Of a DNA stretch of 64,000 nucleotides, positions 53,993 to 63,139 are shown piece by piece. The position numbers were made by a program, and so were the translations under genes. The stretch covers positions 1 through 64,000 of the forward strand of contig NZ_ALJC01000090.1 in NCBI RefSeq assembly GCF_000282975.1, given 5' to 3'. The DNA is from Pseudomonas psychrophila HA-4. GTDB taxonomy: Bacteria > Pseudomonadota > Gammaproteobacteria > Pseudomonadales > Pseudomonadaceae. The number at the start of each line of letters is the position of its first letter. The stretch's first letter is position 1. The notes under the pieces were generated by a model. The model worked only from the letters and a program-made list of their open reading frames with translations, had not been told where the DNA came from and ran no database searches.

Positions 53993-55273
53993 TTACAAGA
54001 TGTTCAGAGGGTATTCAACGATGACACGAACGTCGTTGTTGTCCCGGTTTCCGCTGGCTGGAACGTAGTTGCTGGTGTTGCGGTAGACCGCGCTACGCAG
54101 GCGGAAAGACAGGTCTTTGGCCGGGCCTTCTTGCAGTACGTATTTGCTCTCGAAGTTGAATTCGTGCTCGCGACCTTCGCCATCGTTGGTGGAAATGTTG
54201 TCACCTTTTACGTAACGGGCCATGAAGCTCAGCCCTGGTACGCCGTAGCTTGCCAGGTTCAAATCGTAACGAGCCTGCCAAGAGCGTTCGTCTTTGCCAT
54301 TAAAGTCGGAAATTTGAACGGAGTTGGCAAGGTAAATCGTGCCGTTACCGTCTACGCCGTAGTAGTAACCGCTGTCACCGGTTGAGCGCTGGTGAGCCAG
54401 GGTGAATTTGTGAGCGCCGATGCTGTAGGCCGCTGCCAAACTCCAGATTTTGTTGTCGAAATCGACACCTTCTTGTTTGCTTTGGTCGCCTTGGTTCGTT
54501 GTTCTATAGCCGTTGAAGTCGAAATTCAGGGATTGAGAATCATTGATCGGGAAGGTGTAGTTCAGGTTGATGTACTGTTTCTTGAAGTAGTCTTCAACGT
54601 CCGATGCTGCCAGGCCGCCGACAAAATTGTCGGTGAACTGATAAGTCGCGCCGGCAATGTTTGCAACTGGTAGGTGCAGGCTGTCATGGTACATGCCAGT
54701 CTGTGAGCTCAGCGCTGTAAAGCGGCCCGCGCTTAGTTCCAGCCCTTTGATTTCGTGGGACGTAATCAAAGTACCTGTCGCCACTTCAGGCAGCAAACGG
54801 CTGTCATCAGTGGTGAAAACCGGGCTGGCAACAAACTGGTTACCGTATTTCAGTACAGTGTCGGACAGACGGAATTTGACAGCGGCGCCGGCCTTGGACT
54901 GAGTGTCCTCTGGCGAACCGTCGCTCTTGCTAGCGAACAGGCCGTTACCTTGACGACCCGCGCCGCCGTCCAGACGCAGAGTACCCATGGCGAATGCATC
55001 AACACCCACGCCGATAGTGCCTTGGGTAAAGCCAGAGTTGTAGTTCAGCAGCTCGCTCAGGCCCCAATCTTCACGGTAACCGCTTTTTCCACCGTTAGTT
55101 GGGTTGCTGTAACCACTTTTGAAGTCGCGATTCATATACAGCATGCGGGTTTTGGAAGTCAGCGTGCTGTCTTCGATGAAACCTTTGGCGTCGTCCTGGG
55201 ACGAAGCCATTGCGAACTGAGTAGTACCGGCTGATACAGCCAGGGCGATCATGCTCCACTTCATCACGCGCAT
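53993..55273 (-). CDS. oprD: OprD-family outer-membrane porin
   Basis: A 426-aa porin of 18 predicted beta-strands. A signal peptide ends near AMA-SSQDD; the N-terminal FIEDSTLTSKTRMLYMNRDF is the OprD-family start, and the protein ends with the antiparallel strand VRVIVEYPLNIL. OprD-type channels take up basic amino acids, peptides or carboxylates. The start MRVMKWSMIALAV has AAGGAG 9 bases upstream. Synteny with PA0958 (oprD)-HIT-slyX supports the oprD slot, but substrate identity is not fixed. Confidence 0.92.
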   Translation of the reverse strand: MRVMKWSMIALAVSAGTTQFAMASSQDDAKGFIEDSTLTSKTRMLYMNRDFKSGYSNPTNGGKSGYREDWGLSELLNYNSGFTQGTIGVGVDAFAMGTLRLDGGAGRQGNGLFASKSDGSPEDTQSKAGAAVKFRLSDTVLKYGNQFVASPVFTTDDSRLLPEVATGTLITSHEIKGLELSAGRFTALSSQTGMYHDSLHLPVANIAGATYQFTDNFVGGLAASDVEDYFKKQYINLNYTFPINDSQSLNFDFNGYRTTNQGDQSKQEGVDFDNKIWSLAAAYSIGAHKFTLAHQRSTGDSGYYYGVDGNGTIYLANSVQISDFNGKDERSWQARYDLNLASYGVPGLSFMARYVKGDNISTNDGEGREHEFNFESKYVLQEGPAKDLSFRLRSAVYRNTSNYVPASGNRDNNDVRVIVEYPLNIL

Positions 55274-55350
55274 CGTGATTTGCTCCTTTGGTTTTAGGAA
55301 GAGTACTGCCGTCCCACCTGAATTATTATCTGGGCGGCTCTTTCTTTTTG

Positions 55351-55379
55351 TGTCGGCGCAAACTTATATCACGCCGACA
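55351..55379. promoter_or_regulatory. perfect 8-bp inverted repeat upstream of the porin
   Basis: TGTCGGCG-CAAACTTATATCA-CGCCGACA. The 13-base AT-rich spacer and perfect arms look like an operator for a dimeric regulator, 78-106 bases before the porin start; the AT spacer contains TATAT. Confidence 0.5.
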
Positions 55380-55835
55380 ATATTGGCGATACTTGCTCTC
55401 ATAAGCTTTCAGCTTCTTTACAGCTATGTCGCAAAATTCACTCTACATGTCGCAAAGGCACAGCTGTGTGCGGTATTTCGCATGTTTTTCATATGGTTTC
55501 AATAACGGACGCCGGAAAAAAGGTTGTATCAGGTATTGAAAACTCCCATTCCTTAAAGCTCCGCTAGAGTTATCTATCGTTAGGTCGCTGCACCCCAGCT
55601 GCGCCCTTGGCGATTTTGTAAGTACGCAATGCAACAAGCGTGCTCAAACAGTAGTCGCAGCCAAAATAAAATGTATTTGGGCGTTTTTGGGCGGCAACCC
55701 CCTTGTGCTGCTTGGGTAGAAAGGTAGTTGACTGGTGCTGGCTGTCGAGTTTTTTGCGCATAAGAGCAGTTCTTCCGCAAAAAATACGCACAAAGCGTTA
55801 CCGGTTCACACTGGTTGGGGTGGCGGGTGACGTTT

Positions 55836-55879
55836 CGGTGCACTAAAACCAAACATTCTGTGCTGTTTTGGTGCATCGG
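55836..55879. promoter_or_regulatory. inverted pair of TGCACYAAAAC sites
   Basis: CGGTGCACTAAAACC (55836-55850) and, inverted, CCGATGCACCAAAACA (complement of 55864-55879) match at 12 of 15 positions, 13 bases apart. The TGCACCA core recalls NtrC half-sites, but no sigma-54 promoter is found near it, so the assignment is weak. Confidence 0.4.
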
Positions 55880-56076
55880 TGTTCGCGGGCCGCTGGCCAA
55901 GTGTTTAGCTGGCGCTGCGCGAATGCTGGCGGCTGCACTCCCGCTAATGAAGAGTGGTTGCTGGCGTGAAGTGAGCATCAATCAAGGGTATCCTGCGTCC
56001 ATGCGGCTCAATGGCTGATGAGTTTCCTCAGGCGCTGCGTTGAGCTGAAAATTTCCGTTAAACAGGAGAGCACCCA

Positions 56077-56508
56077 GTGTTCGTTTTGGATACACGCCTT
56101 CAAGAGGATACCTGGCTGATAGGGGACTTCCCTTTGTGCCGTTTGTTGCTTTCCAATGACTCGAATTATCCCTGGTTTGTCTTGGTGCCGCGGCGCGAGG
56201 GTATCAGCGAGCTGTTTCAATTGAATGACGATGAGCAACAGTTGATGTGGCGTGAAACCACCGCGTTGGCTAAGGTGCTGAAAGGGCTGTTTGACGCGGA
56301 TAAAATGAACGTTGCCACGCTGGGTAATGTAGTCAGTCAATTGCACATGCATGTGATTGTTCGTTTTCAGGCTGACGTGGCGTGGCCCGGCCCTGTGTGG
56401 GGCAAACATCCTGCCAAGCTTTACAGTCAGGCTGAGGTACAGGCTATTCGTGACAGGCTTAAAGCTGTTTTGGGTGAGGGCTTCACTTTTTTGGAGGGTG
56501 AGCTGTGA
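56077..56508 (+). CDS. HIT-family nucleotide-binding protein
   Basis: A 143-aa HIT-superfamily hydrolase/transferase-like protein. The histidine triad appears as [10 protein letters not shown] (H-x-H-x). GTG at 56077 is the start, with AGGAG 8 bases upstream. Substrate unknown; members often act on nucleoside phosphoramidates or AMP-lysine. It overlaps slyX by 4 bases (GTGA). Confidence 0.9.
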   Translation: MFVLDTRLQEDTWLIGDFPLCRLLLSNDSNYPWFVLVPRREGISELFQLNDDEQQLMWRETTALAKVLKGLFDADKMNVATLGNVVSQLHMHVIVRFQADVAWPGPVWGKHPAKLYSQAEVQAIRDRLKAVLGEGFTFLEGEL

Positions 56509-56711
56509 CGCTCGAAGTACGGGTAATGGATTTAGAGAGTCGTTTGGCTTTTCAAGATGACACCATTCAGGCATTGAATGATGTGCTGGTCTCGCAGCAG
56601 AACGCGGTGGACCGGCTGCAATTGCAGATGGCGGCCTTGCTCAAGCGCCAAGAAGAAATGGGTGGTCAGTTTGAGTCATTTGAAGAGGAAGCTCCGCCGC
56701 CGCACTACTGA
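56505..56711 (+). CDS. slyX: SlyX family protein
   Basis: A 68-aa coiled-coil protein ([20 protein letters not shown], then [20 protein letters not shown]) ending with the typical Pro-rich PPPHY tail. It starts with GTG at 56505 and overlaps the HIT gene. Function is unknown in spite of its wide conservation. A bidirectional terminator follows. Confidence 0.92.
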   Translation: MTLEVRVMDLESRLAFQDDTIQALNDVLVSQQNAVDRLQLQMAALLKRQEEMGGQFESFEEEAPPPHY

Positions 56712-56729
56712 GTCTTTTCGACAGGCTAT

Positions 56730-56769
56730 AAAAAACCGCGACGCAGCCAGGCTGCTCGCGGTTTTTTTT
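56730..56769. terminator. bidirectional terminator between slyX and the cold-shock fusion gene
   Basis: AAAAAACCGCGA...TCGCGGTTTTTTTT with GCAGCC/GGCTGC inside the stem. A- and T-runs on both sides serve both convergent genes. Confidence 0.95.
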
Positions 56770-56779
56770 CAGGCTGAAA

Positions 56780-57385
56780 TTAGCGGCGCGGTAGTGCTGC
56801 GATTACATCTTCAGCTTGAAGTCCTTTATCGCGGTTCATCACCGAGAACTCAACGCGTTGCCCTTCCACCAGTACGCGGTGGCCTTCGCCGCGTATGGCA
56901 CGAAAGTGGACAAAAATATCATCGCCGGAATCCCGGGAAATAAAGCCGAAGCCCTTAGAGGTGTTAAACCACTTTACGGTGCCTGTATCGCGGTTGGTCA
57001 TGTCGTAGCTTTGTGAAGCCGACGAAGAAGGTGATGATTTGTAGAAGCTGACAACCAGATGCAGCAATACCGCAATGACAGCGGGTACCAAGCTGATCAG
57101 GATCGCTGGTTGGTCGCCGATTGGCAGCAGTAATCCAAACAGAGTGAGCGTTTGTAGAACAACAGAAAGCACCAGTAGGGCGCTTACCAGGTTTTGCAGT
57201 TGATGACGTGGACCTTTATTCCAGAATGGAATGACAGGAGCCAGTGTTAGGTTGAGCAGGCCCAGAAAAGCCAGGTAAAGAGCGTCAGAGTGGAGGAGGT
57301 AAGGTACAGCGTCGGATTGCAGGCTAGGAATGAAGGACAGCAGCAAAGCAGCTGCGCCCGTTAGTAGGTGAACGATTTTCAACAT
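56780..57385 (-). CDS. membrane protein with C-terminal cold-shock domain
   Basis: A 201-aa protein. The first 125 residues have four hydrophobic segments (for example [19 protein letters not shown] and [20 protein letters not shown]). The C-terminal 70 residues are a cold-shock domain ([37 protein letters not shown]) with both RNP motifs. The CSD should face the cytoplasm. Matches the PA0961-type protein by position. ATG 57385 (MLKIVHLL) is chosen; a farther ATG adds a low-support 28-residue tail. Confidence 0.88.
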   Translation of the reverse strand: MLKIVHLLTGAAALLLSFIPSLQSDAVPYLLHSDALYLAFLGLLNLTLAPVIPFWNKGPRHQLQNLVSALLVLSVVLQTLTLFGLLLPIGDQPAILISLVPAVIAVLLHLVVSFYKSSPSSSASQSYDMTNRDTGTVKWFNTSKGFGFISRDSGDDIFVHFRAIRGEGHRVLVEGQRVEFSVMNRDKGLQAEDVIAALPRR

Positions 57386-57609
57386 TTCAATTAACTCACG
57401 TTTAGACGGATCGCAAGGAAGAGCTGATTGCACACGGTTCGCTTCTGAAAAAATGGAGGCGCTGGACACGTGCGAGGTATCAGCCTATGCACCGCCGCCA
57501 GAGGCTTGGCGAAGGCGACACGCTGCCTATTTAACAGCAAAGCTTTGACCTTCTCAAATTAAGTGTCTTGTGGTGCCTGTTGCTGTCATTTCTGGAGTAG
57601 GTCCAAATT

Positions 57610-57765
57610 ATGCGTGTTTTTTTAGAAACCCTTGTTCTAGAGGCTTGTGGGCTAATTTTCAAAATTGTGAAGTGTGCAGCTGATAGCAATTTTTATAGTG
57701 TTGTGAGTATAGGTGTTACCGTTGGTCGTATTTTTATTGTTAGGCGCGAGGGTATGTATAGATGA
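57610..57765 (+). CDS. possible 51-aa small protein in AT-rich DNA
   Basis: ATG 57610 opens a 51-codon frame (starting MRVFLETLVLEACG) with hydrophobic stretches (LIFKIV, VTVGRIFIV) and a basic C-terminal end (RREGMYR). GGAG lies 12 bases upstream, farther than ideal. Its TGA overlaps the ATG of the next frame. Chance is possible in AT-rich DNA; the coupling is what makes it worth listing. Confidence 0.3.
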   Translation: MRVFLETLVLEACGLIFKIVKCAADSNFYSVVSIGVTVGRIFIVRREGMYR

Positions 57766-57842
57766 CTGCTTATATGGCTGGGTTATACATATATTGGTGT
57801 CTGTTGGTGGGTATGCTTAGTTCGGTTTTTTTAATTATGTAA
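57762..57842 (+). CDS. possible 26-aa hydrophobic peptide
   Basis: ATG 57762 overlaps the preceding TGA (ATGA). The 26 residues (starting MTAYMAGLYIYWC) are almost wholly hydrophobic, a single membrane span in size. It may be a small membrane peptide or toxin-like peptide; no other support. Confidence 0.25.
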   Translation: MTAYMAGLYIYWCLLVGMLSSVFLIM

Positions 57843-58263
57843 GTGTGGTGGGGGTTGTTGTGGTTTTTCTAAGTTTGTAAAAAGCAATGTGTGAGTTTTT
57901 AATATTTCATAAAGGCATTCGAGTTTATTTTTTTCGTCGAAAGAGGAACGGCGTAGGCGCGACCTCATGTCAGGCAGTGCTATGTGACGTTGGGCTGTGA
58001 GATGTTTCTATGTGGCTGGGATGGGATTTTTATTGCGCTAGGCGAAATATTTTTTTCAGGCGGTTGGAGTGCTGAGGGGCCAGAGCTCTTGGGGTTTGTG
58101 CCAGGGTGCGAGTGCTCATATTCAGCTCTCGCACCGAGAGTACTCCTACAGAGTTGAGGGTTAAGTCTGCTGGATTAGAAGTTTTACATAATGTTTTATG
58201 GGGTGTGTTTTTGGAAAAAATTATTAATTGATCGCAATGGCGCTGTAATGAGGAATTTTGAAT

Positions 58264-58626
58264 ATGAGTCGATTGGTTCGGCAGGAAAGTATTGGGGGGC
58301 GAGTGTTGCAAAGAGCCAGGATTGATCCTGTTGTTCTTGATTTTGGAATGGGGTTGGCACAGCCGTTGTCGAAGTCTGTCCGTTTAAATGGCTTTGCAAC
58401 ATGTTTGCGGCTTGAAGAGGTGTACTGGGATGTGTTGTCTGATATTTCACAGGGCAATGATTGCTCAATCAATGCATTGCTGTCGTATATCGATAGGGAG
58501 ATTCACTTGCGGCATGGCGGTGTGAAAAACTTCAGTGGCCTCATCCGGGTTGTCTGTGTGATGCACTTGTTGAAAGCCGGGCGGGCTTCTCGTTGCTCGG
58601 CGTCGAAGCAGTTATTTGTAGGGTAA
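58264..58626 (+). CDS. ribbon-helix-helix DNA-binding protein, copy B
   Basis: A 120-aa protein of the same RHH_4-like family as copy A (26421). The shared core reads SVRLNGFATCLRLEEVYWDV (copy A: SLRICGVVTTLRLENQFWDI), and the end reads NFSGLIRVVCVMHL (copy A: NFASFLRVSCTRHL). ATG 58264 has AGGA 9 bases before it; a TTG at 58258 is too close to that site. It sits at the edge of the AT-rich region with no partner gene. Confidence 0.75.
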   Translation: MSRLVRQESIGGRVLQRARIDPVVLDFGMGLAQPLSKSVRLNGFATCLRLEEVYWDVLSDISQGNDCSINALLSYIDREIHLRHGGVKNFSGLIRVVCVMHLLKAGRASRCSASKQLFVG

Positions 58627-58805
58627 GACACCGTATCGAGTTGTCGTCGGGTGTTCGCAGGCTTGCAATCTTTCAAAATTCAGGGCTTCTTTGGAGCGTT
58701 ATGGCTGCTCATGCGGCTGCAATGGCTCGATTTACCAGATATAATCTCGCGCTTTGCTGTGTGGCCCCTTAAGGGTTGCCGCTTACGGATTGTCGAGACG
58801 CGCCA

Positions 58806-59027
58806 ATGCCCATGTACGATTACCAATGTGCTTCCTGTGGTCATCAACTGGAAGCCATTCAAAAGATCAGTGACTCGCCACTGGTTGATTGTCCTGCCTG
58901 TCAGGCACCTGAGCTGAAGAAAATGCTGTCCATGCCAGGCTTTCGCCTAAGCGGCACGGGCTGGTATGAAACAGACTTCAAGACAGGCTCGAAAAAGAAT
59001 CTGGCAGGCGGCGACAAGTCCGACTGA
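58806..59027 (+). CDS. FmdB-family zinc-ribbon protein
   Basis: A 73-aa protein with CxxC...CxxC zinc ribbon ([24 protein letters not shown]), the FmdB/CxxC_CXXC_SSSS regulatory-protein family. It starts MPMYDYQC at 58806, the family N-terminus, not at the earlier in-frame ATG. aspS starts 109 bases later; the pair is conserved in many proteobacteria. Function unknown. Confidence 0.9.
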   Translation: MPMYDYQCASCGHQLEAIQKISDSPLVDCPACQAPELKKMLSMPGFRLSGTGWYETDFKTGSKKNLAGGDKSD

Positions 59028-59136
59028 GGTTGAGCGAAAGCAGTCTGAACACAAGCGGGCTCTTGCAGTGTTATCAGCACCGACGGTGCGCAAGACCTCC
59101 ACCGATTTTCGAATTACGAGAAGTGAAACCACTACC

Positions 59137-60912
59137 ATGATGCGCAGCCATTATTGCGGCCAACTGAACGAAAGCCTGGACGGCCAGGAAATTACCCTTT
59201 GCGGATGGGTTCACCGTCGCCGTGACCACGGTGGGGTGATTTTCCTCGATATCCGTGATCGTGATGGTCTGGCCCAGGTTGTGTTCGATCCGGATCGTGC
59301 TGACACCTTTGCTGCTGCCGACCGCGTGCGCAGTGAGTATGTAGTCAAGGTGACCGGCAAGGTTCGCCTGCGTCCCACCGGTGCTGGCAACGCCAACATG
59401 GCGTCGGGCATGATCGAAGTGCTGGGTTACGAACTGGAAGTCCTCAACGAAGCCGAGACTCCTCCGTTCCCGCTTAACGAATTTTCTGACGTTGGCGAAG
59501 AAACCCGCCTGCGTTATCGCTTTATCGACCTGCGTCGTCCAGAAATGCTCGAGAAGCTGCGTTTGCGTTCGCGCATGACCACTAGCATCCGTCGTTTCCT
59601 GGACGAGAACGGCTTCTTGGACGTCGAAACGCCAATCCTGACACGTGCCACCCCAGAAGGTGCACGTGACTACTTGGTGCCAAGCCGTACTCACGCAGGC
59701 TCTTTCTTTGCTTTGCCGCAATCGCCACAACTGTTTAAACAGTTGTTGATGGTTGCCGGTTTTGATCGCTACTACCAGATCGCCAAGTGCTTCCGTGACG
59801 AAGACCTGCGTGCCGACCGTCAGCCTGAGTTCACTCAGATCGACATCGAAACCAGCTTCATGAACGAAACCGAGATCATGGGCATCACCGAAAACATGAT
59901 CCGCAACCTGTTCAAGGAAGTGCTGGATCTGGAGTTCGGTGAGTTCCCGCACATGACCTGGGAAGAGGCTATGCGCCGTTATGGCTCCGACAAACCAGAC
60001 CTGCGTAACCCGCTGGAGTTGGTTGATGTTGCCGATCAGCTTAAAGATGTCGAATTCAAAGTGTTCAGCGGCCCTGCCAACGATCCGAAGTGCCGCATTG
60101 CTGCTCTACGTGTCCCAGGTGCTGCGAGCATGCCGCGCAAGCAGATCGACGACTACACCAAGTTCGTCAGCATTTACGGTGCTAAAGGCCTGGCGTACAT
60201 CAAGGTCAACGAGCGCGCCAAAGGTGTTGAGGGTCTGCAATCGCCGATCGTTAAAAACATCCCGGAAGCGAATCTCAATGTGATCCTGGATCGCGTTGGT
60301 GCAGTTGATGGCGACATCGTGTTCTTCGGTGCAGACAAGGCCAAGATCGTTAGTGAAGCGCTGGGTGCATTGCGGATCAAGGTCGGTAACGATCTGGACT
60401 TGCTGACGTGCCAGTGGGCACCGATGTGGGTTGTCGACTTTCCGATGTTCGAAGAGAACGACGACGGCAGCTTCAGCGCCTTGCACCACCCGTTCACCGC
60501 TCCAAAATGTTCGCCAGAAGAGTTGGAAGCTAATCCGGCAACCGCTTTGTCACGCGCATACGACATGGTGTTGAACGGCACTGAACTGGGTGGCGGTTCG
60601 ATCCGTATCCACCGCAAGGAAATGCAACAAGCTGTATTCCGTCTGTTGGGCATCAATGAAGCTGAGCAAGAAGAGAAGTTCGGCTTCCTGCTCGACGCCC
60701 TGAAGTACGGTGCACCGCCCCACGGTGGCCTGGCCTTCGGTCTCGACCGTCTGGTTATGCTGATGACTGGCGCGCAGTCGATTCGTGAAGTAATTGCCTT
60801 CCCGAAAACCCAGAGTGCTGCGTGTGTAATGACTCAGGCACCGGGCGTGGTTGACGCCAAAGCGTTGCGCGAACTGCATATTCGTTTGCGCGAACAGCCT
60901 AAGGCAGAGTAA
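59137..60912 (+). CDS. aspS: aspartyl-tRNA synthetase
   Basis: A 591-aa class II synthetase that charges tRNA-Asp; in pseudomonads it is non-discriminating and also makes Asp-tRNA-Asn. The N-terminal OB-fold starts [12 protein letters not shown]; class II motif 2 is [19 protein letters not shown]; motif 3 is [16 protein letters not shown]. The GAD insertion of bacterial AspRS lies between. ATG 59137 ([10 protein letters not shown]) fits the family length. A strong terminator follows. Confidence 0.97.
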   Translation: MMRSHYCGQLNESLDGQEITLCGWVHRRRDHGGVIFLDIRDRDGLAQVVFDPDRADTFAAADRVRSEYVVKVTGKVRLRPTGAGNANMASGMIEVLGYELEVLNEAETPPFPLNEFSDVGEETRLRYRFIDLRRPEMLEKLRLRSRMTTSIRRFLDENGFLDVETPILTRATPEGARDYLVPSRTHAGSFFALPQSPQLFKQLLMVAGFDRYYQIAKCFRDEDLRADRQPEFTQIDIETSFMNETEIMGITENMIRNLFKEVLDLEFGEFPHMTWEEAMRRYGSDKPDLRNPLELVDVADQLKDVEFKVFSGPANDPKCRIAALRVPGAASMPRKQIDDYTKFVSIYGAKGLAYIKVNERAKGVEGLQSPIVKNIPEANLNVILDRVGAVDGDIVFFGADKAKIVSEALGALRIKVGNDLDLLTCQWAPMWVVDFPMFEENDDGSFSALHHPFTAPKCSPEELEANPATALSRAYDMVLNGTELGGGSIRIHRKEMQQAVFRLLGINEAEQEEKFGFLLDALKYGAPPHGGLAFGLDRLVMLMTGAQSIREVIAFPKTQSAACVMTQAPGVVDAKALRELHIRLREQPKAE

Positions 60913-60922
60913 GTCTGACCTT

Positions 60923-60955
60923 CAAAGGCGCATCTTCGGATGCGCCTTTGTCATT
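60923..60955 (+). terminator. intrinsic terminator after aspS with UUCG loop
   Basis: CAAAGGCGCATC-TTCG-GATGCGCCTTTG: a perfect 12-bp stem capped by the extra-stable cUUCGg tetraloop, then TCATT, 10 bases after the stop. Confidence 0.9.
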
Positions 60956-61032
60956 GGGTCAAGCATTTTTATTGTGGGTCTGTGGCCTGGTGCCTGGACC
61001 GGCAAGGTTTCATCAAGGATTCGGAGTGGGTT

Positions 61033-61779
61033 ATGGCAGGTCATTCTAAGTGGGCGAACATTAAGCACCGCAAAGAGCGTCAGGATGCCAAAAAAGGCAA
61101 GATTTTCACCAAGTGGATTCGTGAGCTGACCGTCGCTGCTCGTCAGGGTGGCGGTGATCCAGGTTCGAATCCGCGTCTGCGTCTGGCGCTGGACAAGGCG
61201 CTGGGCGCGAACATGAGCCGCGACATCATTGATCGCGCAGTTGCTCGTGGTGCCGGAGCGGCAGATACCGACGACATGGTCGAGCTGAGCTACGAGGGCT
61301 ATGGCCCGGGTGGCGTTGCAGTCATGGTTGAGTGCATGACCGACAACCGTAACCGTACGGCGGCTGCGGTGCGTCATGCGTTCAGCAAATGCGGCGGCAA
61401 CCTAGGGACTGATGGTTCTGTCGCTTATCTGTTCGAACGCAAGGGGCAAATCTCCTATGCGGCAGGTGTTGATGAAGATGCCTTGATGGAAGCTGCAATG
61501 GAGGCTGACGCCGACGATGTGGTGACTAACGATGATGGTTCAATCGATGTCTTTACCTCGTTCTCGAGCTTTTATGCTGTTCGCAATGCTCTGGAAGCAG
61601 CGGGTTTTGCCCCAACTGATGCAGAAATCGTGATGCTGCCGACCACCAGTGCCGAACTGGACCTGGAAGACGCTGAAAAGGTGCTCAAGCTAATCGACAT
61701 GCTTGAAGACCTCGATGACGTGCAAAACGTCTACTCCAATGCGGAAATTCCTGATGCGGTGCTGGAACAGCTAGCCTGA
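61033..61779 (+). CDS. yebC: YebC/PmpR-family transcriptional regulator
   Basis: A 248-aa YebC-family protein ([20 protein letters not shown] and [11 protein letters not shown]). In P. aeruginosa the orthologue PmpR (PA0964) represses the pqsR quorum regulator; the family also includes translation-related members. ATG 61033 is the family start. It lies between aspS and ruvC, the conserved arrangement. Confidence 0.95.
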   Translation: MAGHSKWANIKHRKERQDAKKGKIFTKWIRELTVAARQGGGDPGSNPRLRLALDKALGANMSRDIIDRAVARGAGAADTDDMVELSYEGYGPGGVAVMVECMTDNRNRTAAAVRHAFSKCGGNLGTDGSVAYLFERKGQISYAAGVDEDALMEAAMEADADDVVTNDDGSIDVFTSFSSFYAVRNALEAAGFAPTDAEIVMLPTTSAELDLEDAEKVLKLIDMLEDLDDVQNVYSNAEIPDAVLEQLA

Positions 61780-61797
61780 TACTTGTTGCCTATCCTG

Positions 61798-61850
61798 GAA
61801 GCCGGAGGTGCAACGCCGCGATGATCGCGGCGCTGTGCACCTCCGGCTTC
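61798..61850. repeat. 53-base nested hairpin between yebC and ruvC
   Basis: GAAGCCGGAGGTGCA (61798-61812) pairs with TGCACCTCCGGCTTC (61836-61850), 15 perfect pairs; inside, CGCCGCGA-TGA-TCGCGGCG forms a second stem. No U-run follows, so it is not a classical terminator; it may be an RNA stability, pause or binding element. Confidence 0.75.
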
Positions 61851-61908
61851 TGCCTTTAAGCTGTCCGGGTATGTGCCGGTGGGCGTCACTTCATAAGCTG
61901 CAGGCGTT

Positions 61909-62433
61909 ATGACTCTTATTCTTGGTATCGACCCTGGTTCGCGAATCACTGGTTATGGCGTAGTGCGAGACACTGGGCGTGGCTGTGTGTACGTGGCTTC
62001 TGGTTGTATTCGTACAGGTAGTGGCGAACTGCATGAGCGTTTGCAGATCGTCTATCGCGGGGTGCGGGAGGTCATTCAGACCTACGGCCCGGTGACGATG
62101 GGCATCGAAAAGGTGTTTATGGCGCGTAATGCCGACTCGGCATTAAAGCTAGGCCAGGCCAGGGGCGCGGCCATTGTGGCGGGAGCCGAAGAAAGCCTTG
62201 AAATCGCCGAATACTCTGCGACCCAGGTCAAGCAGGCGGTGGCGGGCACTGGCGGAGCGAATAAAGAGCAGGTGATGATGATGGTCATGCATTTGCTCAA
62301 ACTGACGACTAAGCCGCAAGTCGATGCTTCTGATGCGCTGGCGATTGCTTTGTGTCATGCCCACACCCGTTCAAGCCTGCTGCCCCATGGCTTGGGAGCG
62401 GCGCGCAGTCGTGGTGGGCGCTTGCGTCTTTAA
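61909..62433 (+). CDS. ruvC: RuvC Holliday-junction resolvase
   Basis: A 174-aa resolvase. The catalytic acids are in LGIDPGSR (D7), MGIEKVFMA (Glu) and [12 protein letters not shown] (the paired Asp). RuvC cuts Holliday junctions held by RuvAB. It is the first of ruvC-ruvA-ruvB; ruvA starts 97 bases later. It has normal length and no odd features. Confidence 0.96.
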   Translation: MTLILGIDPGSRITGYGVVRDTGRGCVYVASGCIRTGSGELHERLQIVYRGVREVIQTYGPVTMGIEKVFMARNADSALKLGQARGAAIVAGAEESLEIAEYSATQVKQAVAGTGGANKEQVMMMVMHLLKLTTKPQVDASDALAIALCHAHTRSSLLPHGLGAARSRGGRLRL

Positions 62434-62530
62434 CCTGATTAAACATGCTGACACAGTTGTATCTGCAAATGATGCGGCTTTGTCGTTCTACTTGTCAGCC
62501 ATTGATCTGGCCAGAGAAAGGATCTGAAAC

Positions 62531-63139
62531 GTGATTGGACGCTTGCGCGGGACTCTGGCTGAAAAGCAGCCGCCGCACCTGATTCTTGATGTAAATGGCT
62601 TGGGTTATGAGCTAGAAGTGCCCATGACCACGCTTTATCGTTTGCCTTCGATTGGCGAGCCACTGACTTTACACACTCACTTGGTGGTTCGCGAAGATGC
62701 TCAGTTGCTCTATGGTTTCAGTAGCAAGCGTGAGCGAGACTTTTTCCGTGAGCTGATCCGTCTCAATGGCGTAGGCCCCAAGCTGGCGCTGGCATTAATG
62801 TCCAGTTTGGAAGTTGATGAACTGGTACGTTGCGTGCAGGCTCAGGACACCTCTGCCTTGACCAAGGTGCCGGGCGTTGGCAAGAAGACCGCGGAACGTC
62901 TACTGGTCGAGCTCAAGGATCGCTTTAAGGCCTGGGAGCAAGTCCCGAGCATGTTCGCGCTGGTGCCTAATCAGCCAGATGCGCCGGTGCAGGTGGCGAG
63001 TGCAGAAAGTGATGCCGTCAGCGCCTTGATTTCCTTGGGCTACAAACCGCAGGAAGCAAGCAAGGCGGTGTCGGCCATCAAGGATAAAACGTTGAGCAGT
63101 GAAGACATGATTCGCCGTGCCCTTAAGGGAATGATTTAA
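62531..63139 (+). CDS. ruvA: RuvA Holliday-junction binding protein
   Basis: A 202-aa RuvA. The N-terminal OB domain ([20 protein letters not shown]) is followed by helix-hairpin-helix motifs ([35 protein letters not shown]) and the C-terminal UBA-like domain III that contacts RuvB ([20 protein letters not shown]). It tetramerises on four-way junctions. The start is GTG at 62531 with GAAAGG upstream. ruvB starts at the next base after its stop. Confidence 0.95.
   Translation: MIGRLRGTLAEKQPPHLILDVNGLGYELEVPMTTLYRLPSIGEPLTLHTHLVVREDAQLLYGFSSKRERDFFRELIRLNGVGPKLALALMSSLEVDELVRCVQAQDTSALTKVPGVGKKTAERLLVELKDRFKAWEQVPSMFALVPNQPDAPVQVASAESDAVSALISLGYKPQEASKAVSAIKDKTLSSEDMIRRALKGMI

Larger units (their letters stand above)
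55274..56076. other. 800-base intergenic region between the porin and HIT genes
   Basis: No convincing gene. Short open frames here (for example 55815-56018) have no support. It holds an inverted repeat in the porin leader (55351) and another, larger one (55836). It is probably a control region for the porin and for the HIT-slyX transcript. Confidence 0.6.
57386..58263. other. AT-rich intergenic region
   Basis: About 880 bases, visibly richer in A and T than the surroundings, with no gene of normal size. It holds two tiny overlapping frames (57610, 57762) and an inverted repeat GGTGCGAG / CTCGCACC at 58105-58135. MvaT binding is likely. In PAO1 dps lies in this slot; it is absent here. Confidence 0.55.

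Noticed and set aside
55580..56018. Short open frames on both strands in the gap between the porin and the HIT gene
   Set aside because: No ribosome sites, no motifs, and unusual composition; the region looks regulatory.
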